From Pseudomonadota bacterium (GTDB lineage: Bacteria > Pseudomonadota > Gammaproteobacteria > Steroidobacterales > Steroidobacteraceae), in contig JANYAE010000002.1 in NCBI GenBank assembly GCA_025355105.1, positions 1 to 45,857 of the forward strand: a stretch of DNA of 45,857 nt. The letters run 5' to 3'. This document shows positions 18,000 to 27,722 of the stretch, piece by piece. Under the pieces are notes generated by a model, which had not been told where the DNA came from, searched no databases, and saw nothing but the letters and a program-made list of their open reading frames with translations. Each line of letters begins with the position of its first letter. The stretch's first letter is position 1. Position numbers and translations under genes: made by a program.

Positions 18000-18399
18000 C
18001 GCGCCCCCGCGCGCGGCGCGCGGCGCCGCCCACAAGCGCGCCGCCGCGGCACGACCCCGGCTCGAGGGCGTCGCCGGCGGCGCCCGTGAGGCTGATCCGG
18101 CCGAAGCCGAGGCCCTGCTCCATCATCGCGTGCGCCTCGGCATCGTCAGCGCCCTCGCCGGCGCCGCTCCGCTGAGCTTCGTCGAGCTGCGCGCGCTGCT
18201 CGACACCACCGACGGCAACCTGAGCGTGCACGCGCGCAAGCTCGAGGATGCCGGCTACATCGCCTGCGCCAAATCCTTCGCCGATCGACGGCCGCGGACC
18301 GAGTACCGGCTGGCGCCATCAGGCCGACGCGCGCTGGAGCGCTATCTCGCGCACATGGAAGCGCTGATCGCGCTCGCCCGCAATTCGCTGAAGCGCTGA
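17992..18399 (+). CDS. Winged-helix transcriptional regulator (HTH_34/MarR-ArsR-like)
   Basis: Small DNA-binding regulator of 135 residues. After about 30 basic residues comes a winged helix: [20 protein letters not shown], then [19 protein letters not shown] as the recognition region, then [20 protein letters not shown] as the wing. It ends in a dimerising helix. The TDGNLS and KSF..RRPRTEY signatures fit the HTH_34-type family. No metal- or ligand-binding residues stand out. GTG 17992 has GGAG 5 bases upstream and overlaps the preceding membrane gene. The twin palindromes flanking it suggest it represses its own operon and the DUF4173-type gene; this is inference. Confidence 0.88.
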   Translation: MASAPPRAARGAAHKRAAAARPRLEGVAGGAREADPAEAEALLHHRVRLGIVSALAGAAPLSFVELRALLDTTDGNLSVHARKLEDAGYIACAKSFADRRPRTEYRLAPSGRRALERYLAHMEALIALARNSLKR

Positions 18400-18432
18400 A
18401 CCGCCCGTCCGGACCGGTTCGCTGCGGAGGAT

Positions 18433-18451
18433 GACTTTATGGAACAAAGTA
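18433..18451 (+). promoter_or_regulatory. Operator 2 overlapping a start codon
   Basis: GACTTTA-TGGAA-CAAAGTA has one perfect half-site (CAAAGTA) and a second matching 5 of 7 positions of operator 1, with the identical 5-base spacer. It covers the ATG at 18439, whose GCGGAGG ribosome site is at 18424-18430. Binding here could be a roadblock to transcription from upstream or block a local promoter. Confidence 0.55.
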
Positions 18452-19974
18452 CTATTTTGATCGCAGCCGGCACGCCGGCGCCGCGGGTGCCGTGGCGTCA
18501 GTCGTCGCGTGCGGCGTGGATCGGCGCACTCGCGCTCGGCGCGGAGGCAGCCGCCTGGCTGTATGACGCCCGCATCGGGCTCAATTGGGCGCTGCTGCTG
18601 GTCGGCCTGGTCGCCGGCGTCGCGATCCTCGGCAAGCCCCGTCGCAACGCGAGCCGGCGACCGCTACTCGCGCTCGCGGCGGCGTTCGGCGGCGCGGTCG
18701 CGATCAGCGGCGAGCTGCCGCTGCAACTCGCGCTCGCCGTCGCCTGCCTGTGGACCGGCGCGGTGGCGCTGCACGTCGGCGGCCAGTTGCCGGCCGGCCC
18801 GCTGGGCTTCGCGGCGCTCGCGGCCACGCCGTGGCAGGCGCTGCGGCACGTGCTCGCCGAGTCCAGCCGCCGTTTCGCCGCCGGGATGCGCAGCGCCGGC
18901 CGCGGCCGCGGCGCGCTCATCGCCCGCGGCTGCCTGCTGGCGCTGCCGGTGCTGAGCGTGTTCTTCGCACTGCTCGGCGCGGCGGACCCGCTGCTCGGCG
19001 CGTGGCGTCGTGATCTCGCCGACGGGCTCGCGCGGCTGTCGCTCGTCGGCCCGTCGATGCTGTTCGCCGCGATCGCGATGGCGGCGCTCGGCCTGTTCGG
19101 GCTCGCGCTGCAGCCGCCGCAGCCGACCCACTCCGAGCAGCGCGAGGCCGGCCGCGGCCGCCCGGCGCTGGCGGCCGTCGAGCAGCGGATCGTGCTGGGT
19201 GCCGTGGTGCTGCTGCTGGCATTCTTCCTCGGCCTGCGGCTCGCCGAACTGTTCGACAATCCGGGCGGCCGATCCGGATCCGGTGTCACGCTGGCCGAGG
19301 CCGTGCACCGCGGCTTCACCGAGCTGACGCTGGTCGCGACGCTGAGCGCCGCGCTCATCCTCGCTCTCGAGCGGCGTGTCGCCGCCGGTGGCGGGCTGCG
19401 CGGCCGCGCGCTCGGCCTGCTGCTGGTCGGCGAATGCCTGCTGCTGCTCGTGTCGGCGCAGCTGCGCCTCGCCGCGTACGAAGCGGCCTACGGCTACACG
19501 CGGCTGCGCCTCGAGGTCGGCGTCTACATCGCGGTTCTCGCCATCGCGCTGATCGCGCTCGCGCTCGAGCTGTGCGGCCGGATCGATCGCGAGCGGCTGG
19601 CGCGGCGCGCGGCGCTCGCCGCGGCACTCGCCGCCGTCACGCTCGGCTACTGGAACTCGTCCGGCTGGATCGTGCGCGCGAACGTCGGCCGTTACGCCCG
19701 CAGCGGCCGGATCGACGTCCGCTACCTGGTCCGCGGCCTGGGCGCCGATGGCGCCGAAGAACTGGTTCACGCCTTGCCGGGATTCGCGCCGCCGGATCGC
19801 GCCTGCACCCTGCGCGCGCTCGCGGCAGGCTACGGCGCGACCTTGGGCCGCGGCGCGCCGGCGCCGGCCTGGTACGAATGGAGCCTGCGCCGCGCGACTG
19901 CACGGCGGGCGCTCGCCGGGCTCGACCTCGCACTTCTGCCACCATCGTCGGAGCGCCCTGATGCGGCCTGCTAG
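18439..19974 (+). CDS. DUF4173/DUF4153-type polytopic membrane protein
   Basis: Inner-membrane protein of 511 residues with roughly ten hydrophobic helices. It ends in a soluble tail of about 95 residues. Conserved-looking blocks are AAYGYTRLRLEVGVYIAV (the YG.T.LRL signature of DUF4173-type proteins) and NVGRYARSGRIDVRYLVRGL near the C-terminus, where the family has an N...RYN...LD.YL pattern. The family has no assigned biochemical role. The start has a strong GCGGAGG at 8 bases. It lies 39 bases after the regulator gene and carries operator 2 over its start, so it looks like a controlled target. The last 14 bases overlap a small ORF. Confidence 0.85.
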   Translation: MEQSTILIAAGTPAPRVPWRQSSRAAWIGALALGAEAAAWLYDARIGLNWALLLVGLVAGVAILGKPRRNASRRPLLALAAAFGGAVAISGELPLQLALAVACLWTGAVALHVGGQLPAGPLGFAALAATPWQALRHVLAESSRRFAAGMRSAGRGRGALIARGCLLALPVLSVFFALLGAADPLLGAWRRDLADGLARLSLVGPSMLFAAIAMAALGLFGLALQPPQPTHSEQREAGRGRPALAAVEQRIVLGAVVLLLAFFLGLRLAELFDNPGGRSGSGVTLAEAVHRGFTELTLVATLSAALILALERRVAAGGGLRGRALGLLLVGECLLLLVSAQLRLAAYEAAYGYTRLRLEVGVYIAVLAIALIALALELCGRIDRERLARRAALAAALAAVTLGYWNSSGWIVRANVGRYARSGRIDVRYLVRGLGADGAEELVHALPGFAPPDRACTLRALAAGYGATLGRGAPAPAWYEWSLRRATARRALAGLDLALLPPSSERPDAAC

Positions 19975-20173
19975 GCGCTGGACCCTGCAGGTGGTCGTGA
20001 CGCTGCACGACGCCAGCACCGGGCGCGCGGCGCTGGAGCTTCGACTGCGCTGCTGGCTCGAGCACGTCGAGCGGCTGATCGCACGGCACGACACGCCGCG
20101 CGAGACCGTCACGGCGCCCGGGCCCGCGGGCCCGGTGCCGGCTGCGTGGCGCTCGCGCAGTCCTAGCTGGTGA
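19961..20173 (+). CDS. Small hypothetical protein overlapping DUF4173-type gene
   Basis: A 70-residue ORF. ATG at 19961 has GGAG 7 bases upstream and lies inside the end of the DUF4173-type gene (14-base overlap), the geometry of translational coupling. The product starts MRPARRWTLQVVVTLHDAST, with an amphipathic stretch LELRLRCWLEHVERLIARHD. It runs 11 bases into the tail of the convergent TonB-like gene. No family recognised; chance ORFs of this size are common at this GC content. Confidence 0.45.
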   Translation: MRPARRWTLQVVVTLHDASTGRAALELRLRCWLEHVERLIARHDTPRETVTAPGPAGPVPAAWRSRSPSW

Positions 20174-20783
20174 GCCGAAACACGACCCGCAGCGTCGTCC
20201 AGCTCGCGACCGGACCGGCGCCGGCCGTGGCCGGCCGGAACAGCCAGTGGCGAACCGCCGCGAGCGCGGCATCGTCGAGCCGCGACGAGCCACTTGAGCT
20301 TGCGAGCTCCACCCGTTCGGCGCGGCCGTCGGCGCCGACCAGTACCCGCACGAGCACCACGCCCTGCTCGCCCAGCCGGCGCGCGGCCGCCGGGTAGGGC
20401 GGCTCCTCGGCACGCAGCACGCGCGCGGCGCTCGCGGCCTCCGCGACCGGCGGCAGTTCGTTGATCAGCGGCGCAACCGCCTCCGGCTCCCCGCCCCTCG
20501 TCACCGGCGGCAGCTCCGGTGGCGGGAATTCCTCGTCCGCTGCCGGGCGCGTGAAGAACCAGCGGTCCCGGTCATCGGCGGCGCGCCCGAGCGGCGCCTC
20601 TGTTTTCGGCGGCGCGGTCACGGCCGGCGGCGGCAGCGTGATATCGACCTTTGGCATCTGTACGGCGATGCCGGTGAGCAGCGCGGCCACGAGCAGCGCG
20701 TGCAGGGCGATGACGGCGGCCGCGGCAGTACCGCGGCGGCCGAGCGGCACGGGGAAGGAATGCGCGAGGGCAGCTGACGGCAT
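20163..20783 (-). CDS. TonB family protein
   Basis: Inner-membrane-anchored periplasmic protein of 206 residues. There is one TM helix (VIALHALLVAALLTGIAV, about 24-41), then a proline-rich stretch (LPPPAVTAPPKTEAP). The C-terminal TonB domain starts at about residue 118: EPPYPAAARRLGEQGVVLVRVLVGADGRAE, then ALAAVRHWLFRPATAG. The pattern PPYP..AR..G..G.V...V...G is diagnostic. No exbB or exbD is nearby, so it may be an orphan TonB-like protein working with distant partners, or a structural paralogue. GGAGG precedes the ATG by 6 bases. It is convergent with the membrane cassette. Confidence 0.88.
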   Translation of the reverse strand: MPSAALAHSFPVPLGRRGTAAAAVIALHALLVAALLTGIAVQMPKVDITLPPPAVTAPPKTEAPLGRAADDRDRWFFTRPAADEEFPPPELPPVTRGGEPEAVAPLINELPPVAEAASAARVLRAEEPPYPAAARRLGEQGVVLVRVLVGADGRAERVELASSSGSSRLDDAALAAVRHWLFRPATAGAGPVASWTTLRVVFRLTS

Positions 20784-20836
20784 GACGGTCCTCCGGTTCG
20801 GTCACTGAACACGCAAGGCAACGACGTCGCGATCCG

Positions 20837-20866
20837 AGTCTAGGCATGTGATCGACGCCGCGACAA
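20837..20866 (-). promoter_or_regulatory. Candidate promoter of TonB-like gene
   Basis: On the minus strand, TTGTCG (20861-20866) and TAGACT (20837-20842) are separated by 18 bases, about 55 bases ahead of the ATG. The match to sigma-70 is moderate. Confidence 0.4.
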
Positions 20867-20891
20867 GGACGGGGTCACGGTGACGCGCCGG

Positions 20892-20923
20892 GACCGCGTT
20901 GCCGGGCGGCGAGACCCGCGGTC
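20892..20923 (-). terminator. Possible hairpin after hslO
   Basis: GACCGCG (20892-20898) and CGCGGTC (20917-20923) can pair over an 18-base loop, just beyond the hslO stop. There is no T-run and the loop is long, so this is a weak call. Confidence 0.25.
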
Positions 20924-20938
20924 GGCCTCCTGGCCGGG

Positions 20939-21853
20939 CTACTGCAGCGCGCGCGGCCCGCTGACGGGGCCGGCGTCGGTGAACAGTCCGGCGACGTCGA
21001 CCGCGTCGTACTGCCAGGCGCGGTTGCAGAACTCGCAGCGCACCTCCACCGCGCCGCGCTCCGCGAGGATGTCGCGGACCTCGGCCTCGCCGAGCGAGCG
21101 CAGAATGCCGCTGACGCGCTCGCGCGAGCAGGTGCACTGGAAGAACACCGGGCCGGGCTCGAAGAGCCGGACGTCCTCCTCGTGGAACAGTCGTCTGAGC
21201 AGTTCGTCGCCGCTCAGCCCGGCGAGCTCGGAGGCCGTCAGGGTGCTCGCGAGGTGCAGCACCCGGTTCCAGTGCTCGTCACCTTGCGCCGCCGAATGCT
21301 CGATCTCCTCAGCCGAGGCCGCCGCACCGCTCGGCAGCCGCTGCAGCAGCAGCCCGGCCGCCCGCTCCGGCGTGGCCGCAAGCCAGAGCCGCGTCGGCAG
21401 CTGCTCGGAACGCGCGAAATAGGCCTCGAAACAGTCGGCCAGGCTGCTGCCGGCAAGCGGCACGACGCCCTGGTAGCGCGAGTTGCGGTCGGCACTCTCG
21501 ACGGTCACGGTCAGCTGCCCGCCGCCGGTCAGCGCCTCGAGGCTCGGCCGGCTGACCGGCAGCTCGCCACGCCAGCGCGCGACGCCGCGCATCGCCATGC
21601 GGTGGGTGGCCTGCACGACCAAGAGGTGCATCGGGCCTGGGCCCTGCATCTGCAGCGTCAGCAGCCCGTCGAACTTGAGCGTCGCTGCGAGCAGCATGGT
21701 CGCCGCGGCCGCCTCGCCGAGCGTGTCGTGGACCGGTTCGGGATAGGCGTGGTGCTCGATCAGCGCGCGCCACGAGGCGTCGAGGTGCACGACATAGCCG
21801 CGCACCGGGAAGCGCTCGAACAGGAATCGCCTGAGGGTATCGCCGTCGCGCAA
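20939..21853 (-). CDS. hslO: Redox-regulated chaperone Hsp33
   Basis: Holdase chaperone switched on by oxidation. It has 304 residues. The four zinc cysteines are C240 and C242 (FFQCTCSRERV) and C273 and C276 (VRCEFCNRAW), giving the CxC...CxxC redox switch. N-terminal features are RGYVVHLDASW and AAAATMLLAATLKFDG. The start is TTG at 21853, with TAAGG 4 bases upstream, 6 bases after the gatB stop. It is therefore probably the last gene of gatCAB-hslO. Confidence 0.95.
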   Translation of the reverse strand: MRDGDTLRRFLFERFPVRGYVVHLDASWRALIEHHAYPEPVHDTLGEAAAATMLLAATLKFDGLLTLQMQGPGPMHLLVVQATHRMAMRGVARWRGELPVSRPSLEALTGGGQLTVTVESADRNSRYQGVVPLAGSSLADCFEAYFARSEQLPTRLWLAATPERAAGLLLQRLPSGAAASAEEIEHSAAQGDEHWNRVLHLASTLTASELAGLSGDELLRRLFHEEDVRLFEPGPVFFQCTCSRERVSGILRSLGEAEVRDILAERGAVEVRCEFCNRAWQYDAVDVAGLFTDAGPVSGPRALQ

Positions 21854-21859
21854 TGGACC

Positions 21860-23329
21860 TTAGGGCCCGCCGAGCAACTTCTTCAACAGCTCGTTCAGCT
21901 GGGCCGGGTTTGCCTTGCCCTGGGTCGCCTTCATCGTCTGGCCGACGAAGAAGCCGAACAGCTTGTCCTTGCCGGAGCGGTACTCGGCGAGCTGCTTGGG
22001 ATTCGCGGCCATCACCGCCGCGATCGCGGTCTCGATCGCGCTCGTGTCGGTGATTTGCTTGAGACCCTTGGCCTCGATGACGGCGTCAGCCTCGGCGGCA
22101 TCGGCCCACATCAGCTCGAAGACCTCTTTGGCGATCTTGCCGGAGATCGTCTCGTCCTGGATGCGGCGCAGCAGTCCGGCGAGCGCCGCCGCCGGCACGC
22201 GCGCGGCGCCAAATTCGAGGCCATCGCGGTTGAGGAAGGCCGAGAAGTCGCCCATGACCCAGTTGGCGGCGAGCTTGGCGCTCGCGGCCGCGCCGCCGAG
22301 CTCGCGAACCACCGCCTCGTAGAAGTCGGCGAGCTCGCGGCTCGAGGTCAGCACGCCCGCGTCGTACGGCGACAGGCCGTGGTGCAGGCTGAAACGCGCT
22401 GCCTTCTCGTCCGGCAGTTCCGGCAGCGTCGCGCGGACCTGCTCGACGAACGCCGGCGCGATCTCGAGCGGCAACAGATCCGGGTCCGGGAAGTAGCGAT
22501 AGTCGTTGGCCTCTTCCTTGGAGCGCATCGGGCGCGTCTCGTCCTTCGCCGAGTCGTAGAGGCGCGTCTCCTGGACGATGCTGCCGCCGCCCTCGAGCAC
22601 GTCGATCTGGCGCTCGACCTCGTAGTTGATCGCCTTTTCGACGAAACGGAACGAGTTGACGTTCTTGATCTCGCAGCGCGTGCCGAACTCGGTCTTGCCG
22701 AAGCGCCGCACCGAGACGTTGGCGTCGCAACGGAACGAGCCCTCCTGCATGTTGCCGTCGCAGATCTCGAGGTAGCGCACCAGCGTGTGCACCTTCTTGA
22801 GGTAGGCGATCGCCTCCTTGGCCGAGCGCAGGTCCGGCTCGGAGACGATTTCGAGCAGCGGCGTGCCGGCACGATTGAGGTCGATGCCGCTGGCGTTCGC
22901 GAGCCCCTCGTGCAGCGACTTGCCGGCGTCCTCCTCGAGGTGCGCGCGCGTGATGCCGATGGTCTTCTTGGTGCCGTTCTCGAGCAGGATCTCGAGCGAA
23001 CCGTCCTCGACGACCGGCCGCTCGTACTGGCTGATCTGGTAGCCCTTCGGCAGGTCAGGGTAGAAGTAGTTCTTGCGCGCGAAGATCGAGCGCGCCGCGA
23101 TCGTCGCGCCGGTCGCGAGGCCGAACTTGACGGCCATGCGCACGGCGTCGCCGTTCAGCACCGGCAGCGTGCCGGGGTAGCCGAGGTCGACGAGGCTGGC
23201 CTGCGTGTTCGGCGCCGCACCGTAGGCGGTCGGCGACGCCGAGAAGATCTTCGAGCGGGTCGCGAGCTGGGCGTGGATCTCGAGGCCGATCACGACCTCC
23301 CAGCCATCGCGGACGGTGTCCTGGTTCAT
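21860..23329 (-). CDS. gatB: Asp-tRNA(Asn)/Glu-tRNA(Gln) amidotransferase subunit B
   Basis: GatB binds mischarged tRNA and phosphorylates the amino acid before amidation. It has 489 residues. It begins [20 protein letters not shown], with [11 protein letters not shown] and [17 protein letters not shown] in the kinase-like cradle and a YqeY-like tail domain at the C-terminus. The ATG at 23329 is 8 bases after the gatA stop. Whether the complex makes Asn-tRNA, Gln-tRNA or both depends on AsnRS and GlnRS, which are not in the window. Confidence 0.97.
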   Translation of the reverse strand: MNQDTVRDGWEVVIGLEIHAQLATRSKIFSASPTAYGAAPNTQASLVDLGYPGTLPVLNGDAVRMAVKFGLATGATIAARSIFARKNYFYPDLPKGYQISQYERPVVEDGSLEILLENGTKKTIGITRAHLEEDAGKSLHEGLANASGIDLNRAGTPLLEIVSEPDLRSAKEAIAYLKKVHTLVRYLEICDGNMQEGSFRCDANVSVRRFGKTEFGTRCEIKNVNSFRFVEKAINYEVERQIDVLEGGGSIVQETRLYDSAKDETRPMRSKEEANDYRYFPDPDLLPLEIAPAFVEQVRATLPELPDEKAARFSLHHGLSPYDAGVLTSSRELADFYEAVVRELGGAAASAKLAANWVMGDFSAFLNRDGLEFGAARVPAAALAGLLRRIQDETISGKIAKEVFELMWADAAEADAVIEAKGLKQITDTSAIETAIAAVMAANPKQLAEYRSGKDKLFGFFVGQTMKATQGKANPAQLNELLKKLLGGP

Positions 23330-23337
23330 CGCGCGCC

Positions 23338-24798
23338 TCAGGCGTACGCCGCCGGCACGCGGCGGTGGAAGTCGCTGGCACGCTGGTAGGCATGGGCTGC
23401 CGCGAGCAGCCGGCTCTCGCCGAAATGCGGCCCGATCAGCTGCAGGCCGACCGGCAGTCCGCCGACGAAGCCGCACGGCACCGAGATCGCCGGCAGACCC
23501 GCGAGGTTGGCACCGATCGTGTAGATGTCGTTGAGGTACATCGTGATCGGATCGTCCACCTTGGCGCCGATGTCGAAGGCCGGGGTCGGCGAGGTCGGCC
23601 CCGCCAGCACGTCGACGGCCTCGAACGCGCGCTTGAAGTCGGCGGTGATCAGGCTGCGGACCTTCTGCGCCTTCAGGTAGTAGGCGTCGTAGTAGCCCGC
23701 CGAGAGCACGTAGGTGCCGGTCATGATGCGGCGCTTGACCTCGGCGCCGAAGCCCTCGCCCCGCGAGCGCTTGTACAGATCCATCAGGTCGCGCGGCGAC
23801 TGGCAGCGGTGGCCGAAGCGCACGCCGTCGAAACGCGACAGGTTCGAGGAGCACTCGGCCGGCGCGACCACGTAGTAGGTCGGCACCGACAGCGGCAGGT
23901 TCGGGCAGCTGACATCGACGATTTGCGCGCCGAGCTCGCGCAGCTGTGCGATCGAGGCTTCGACCAGCGCCCCGGTCGGGCCATCGAGGCCGGCGGCGAA
24001 GAATTCCTTGAGGACCCCGATCCGCAGGCCCTTGAGCGGCGCCTGCAGTTCAGCGACGTAGTCCGGCACCGGCACGTCCACCGACGTCGAGTCGCGCGGG
24101 TCGAAGCCGGCGATCGCGCCGAGCAGCAGCGCGCAGTCCTCGGCCGACGGCGCGAGGATCCCGCCCTGATCGAGGCTCGAGGCGAAGGCGACCATGCCGT
24201 AGCGCGACACGCGACCGTAGGTCGGCTTGATGCCCGAGATGCCGACCAGCGCCGCCGGCTGGCGGATCGAACCGCCGGTATCGGTGCCGGTCGCCGCCGG
24301 CACCAGCCGCGCGGCCACCGCCGCCGCCGATCCGCCTGACGAGCCGCCGGGCACCTTGGCGAGGTCCCAGGGGTTCCTGACCGGACCGAAGTAGCTCGTC
24401 TCGTTCGACGAGCCCATCGCGAATTCGTCCATGTTGGTCTTGCCGAGCAGCACGGTGCCGGCGGCCGCGAGGCGTTCGACCACGGTGGCATCGTAGGGCG
24501 CGACGAAGTTGTCGAGCATCTTCGAGCCGCAGCTGGTCTTGATGCCGTCGGTGCAGAAGATGTCCTTGTGCGCGATCGGCACGCCGGTCAGCGGTCCGGC
24601 CTTGCCGGCGGCGCGCGTCGCGTCGGCGCGGGCGGCGTCGGCGAGGGCGCGCTCGGCGGTCACCGTCAGGAAGGCGTTGAGCGCGGGATTCGACGTCGCG
24701 ATCCGTGCCAGGAAGTGCCGGGCGAGCTCGACCGCGGAGAATTCCTTGGCGGCGAGCCCGGCCGCGAGCTCGGCGACGGAGCGGCGGTGCAGGCTCAC
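23338..24798 (-). CDS. gatA: Asp-tRNA(Asn)/Glu-tRNA(Gln) amidotransferase subunit A
   Basis: The glutaminase that supplies ammonia to GatB. It has 486 residues and is of the amidase-signature family. The Ser-cisSer-Lys triad is visible: Lys78 ([10 protein letters not shown]), cis-Ser153 ([14 protein letters not shown]) and nucleophile Ser177 ([19 protein letters not shown]). GTG 24798 overlaps the gatC stop as GTGA. Confidence 0.97.
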   Translation of the reverse strand: MSLHRRSVAELAAGLAAKEFSAVELARHFLARIATSNPALNAFLTVTAERALADAARADATRAAGKAGPLTGVPIAHKDIFCTDGIKTSCGSKMLDNFVAPYDATVVERLAAAGTVLLGKTNMDEFAMGSSNETSYFGPVRNPWDLAKVPGGSSGGSAAAVAARLVPAATGTDTGGSIRQPAALVGISGIKPTYGRVSRYGMVAFASSLDQGGILAPSAEDCALLLGAIAGFDPRDSTSVDVPVPDYVAELQAPLKGLRIGVLKEFFAAGLDGPTGALVEASIAQLRELGAQIVDVSCPNLPLSVPTYYVVAPAECSSNLSRFDGVRFGHRCQSPRDLMDLYKRSRGEGFGAEVKRRIMTGTYVLSAGYYDAYYLKAQKVRSLITADFKRAFEAVDVLAGPTSPTPAFDIGAKVDDPITMYLNDIYTIGANLAGLPAISVPCGFVGGLPVGLQLIGPHFGESRLLAAAHAYQRASDFHRRVPAAYA

Positions 24799-25085
24799 TC
24801 GATCACCTTGGGCACGACGTACAACGCGCTCGCGACCTGCGGCGCGTTCGCCTGGTATTTCTGGTGCCGGTCGGTCTCGGTGGCGACGTCCGCCCGCAGG
24901 CGCTGGACCTCGCCCTCGAGCGGATGGGCCATCGGCTCGGCGGTGCCGGTCTGGGCGGCGTTCAGCTGCTCGACGAAAGACAGGATTTTCGACAGGCTGT
25001 CGACGTAGACGGGCAGTTCGCCTTCGGTGATCTCAAGACGGGCGAGGTGGGCGATTGCCTCAACGTCTCTGCGGGTCAGGCTCAT
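24795..25085 (-). CDS. gatC: Asp-tRNA(Asn)/Glu-tRNA(Gln) amidotransferase subunit C
   Basis: A 96-residue GatC that wraps around GatA and GatB to stabilise the complex. It begins [18 protein letters not shown], and the C-terminal half contains [17 protein letters not shown], the usual family pattern. First gene of gatCAB-hslO, divergent from mreB with 162 bases between starts. Confidence 0.95.
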   Translation of the reverse strand: MSLTRRDVEAIAHLARLEITEGELPVYVDSLSKILSFVEQLNAAQTGTAEPMAHPLEGEVQRLRADVATETDRHQKYQANAPQVASALYVVPKVIE

Positions 25086-25124
25086 GGCTGGATGGGTTAG
25101 GTGCGCTGCAAAATTTCCTTATCA

Positions 25125-26288
<1,164 letters not shown>

Positions 26289-26309
26289 GCGCGTGAGCGG
26301 AGTATTCGG

Positions 26310-27242
26310 TTGCCGGCCCTGAGAGAGCCCGGTGCCCGCTATGCTCCGCCGCGCGTGTCAACGCTCGGCCTGCGGGCACTCGTGCTCATCGGCCTGTCGA
26401 TCGGCCTGATGGTGGCCGACCACCGCCAGCAGGGGCTGGCGCTGATCCGCTCCGGACTGTCGGCCGCGGCCTGGCCACTGCAGATGCTGGTGCACTCGCC
26501 GGTCGCCGCCTGGGACTGGGTCAGCTCGTCGACCCGCACCCGCCACGAACTGCTCACCGAGAACGAAGCGCTGCGAAACACCGCGCGCGAAAACGACCTG
26601 AAACTGCTCCGGCTCGAGGCGATCGAGCAGGAGAACGAGCGCCTGCGAAAGCTGGTCAACGCCGCGCCGCGCGACGCCGAGCGCGTGCAGGCGGCCACCG
26701 TGCTGCGCGTCGACCTCGATCGGCTGCGGCATCGCGTGCTGATCGACCGCGGTGCGCGCGACGGCGTCACGCGCGGCCAGCCGGTCATCGATGCGAGCGG
26801 CATCGTCGGCCAGACCACCAACGTCGGACCGATGGCCGCCGAGGTCATCCTGCTCTCCGATCCGACGCACGCGGTGCCGGTACAGGTCGAACGCAACGGT
26901 CTGCGCACGATCGCCGTCGGCACGGGTGACAGCGAGCGCCTGACGCTGCCCTACCTGCCGCGCAACGCCGACGTCCAGGTGGACGACCTGTTGGTGTCCT
27001 CCGGCCTCGGCGGCGTGTTCCCGGCGGGCCTGCCGGTGGCGCGTATCGCGGAGGTCCGGCGTGACCCGAGCCAGCCGCTCGCGATCGTCAACGCCCGACC
27101 GGCGGCGGCGCTCGACCGTGATCGCGAGGTGCTGCTGCTGTGGTCGAAGGCGCGCGTCGCGTTGCCCGAGGCCGAGCCGCCGCCACCACCGGTGGCCGCG
27201 CACGAGCCGCGCCCGAAGCCGCGCCCGGCGGCGAAGCCATGA
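26310..27242 (+). CDS. mreC: Rod shape-determining protein MreC
   Basis: Bitopic periplasmic scaffold linking MreB/MreD to PBP2. It has 310 residues: a TM helix at about 21-38, a coiled coil at about 75-115 (LLTENEALRNTARENDLKLL), then the MreC beta domain (VDLDRLRHRVLIDRG, GIVGQTTNVGP, LVSSGLGGVFPAGLPVARI). The C-terminal tail is proline- and lysine-rich. The start is TTG with GGAG 7 bases upstream. The stop overlaps mreD as ATGA. Confidence 0.96.
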   Translation: MPALREPGARYAPPRVSTLGLRALVLIGLSIGLMVADHRQQGLALIRSGLSAAAWPLQMLVHSPVAAWDWVSSSTRTRHELLTENEALRNTARENDLKLLRLEAIEQENERLRKLVNAAPRDAERVQAATVLRVDLDRLRHRVLIDRGARDGVTRGQPVIDASGIVGQTTNVGPMAAEVILLSDPTHAVPVQVERNGLRTIAVGTGDSERLTLPYLPRNADVQVDDLLVSSGLGGVFPAGLPVARIAEVRRDPSQPLAIVNARPAAALDRDREVLLLWSKARVALPEAEPPPPPVAAHEPRPKPRPAAKP

Positions 27243-27718
27243 TCGGCGACGCCCGCAACCCGCGTCTGACGCTGCTCGGCACCGCACTGGTGGCGCTCGT
27301 GCTGTCGGCCGTGCCGCTGCCGCACGTGCTCGACCTGCTGCGACCCGATTTCCTGCTGCTGATCGTGATCTGGTTCGCACTGATGCTGCCGCGCGCCGGC
27401 GGACTGGTGACCGCCTGGTGTGCCGGGCTCGGGCTCGACGCCTTCCACGGCGTCGCGCTCGGCGAGAACGCCCTCGCCTTCGTCGTGGTCGCCTTCATCG
27501 TGCACCGCTTCCACCTGCGGGTGCGCATGTACCCGTTGCGGCAGCAGGTGCTCGTCGTGCTGCTGCTGCTCTGCCTCTACCAGTTCCTGATGTTCTGGAT
27601 CGACGGCGTCACCGGACACCCGCTCAACGCCTGGGTGCGCTGGCTGCCGGTGCTGACCGGCACGGTGCTGTGGCCGGTGCTGAGCGGCTTCCTCGGCCGC
27701 CTGCTGACCCGGCGCTGA
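27239..27718 (+). CDS. mreD: Rod shape-determining protein MreD
   Basis: Polytopic membrane protein of 159 residues with five or six helices, part of the MreBCD-PBP2-RodA complex. The motif LRPDFLLLIVIWFALMLP and the central GLGLDAFHGVALGENAL are typical. It is coupled to mreC by ATGA and followed by mrdA after 4 bases. Confidence 0.94.
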   Translation: MIGDARNPRLTLLGTALVALVLSAVPLPHVLDLLRPDFLLLIVIWFALMLPRAGGLVTAWCAGLGLDAFHGVALGENALAFVVVAFIVHRFHLRVRMYPLRQQVLVVLLLLCLYQFLMFWIDGVTGHPLNAWVRWLPVLTGTVLWPVLSGFLGRLLTRR

Positions 27719-27722
27719 CGCC

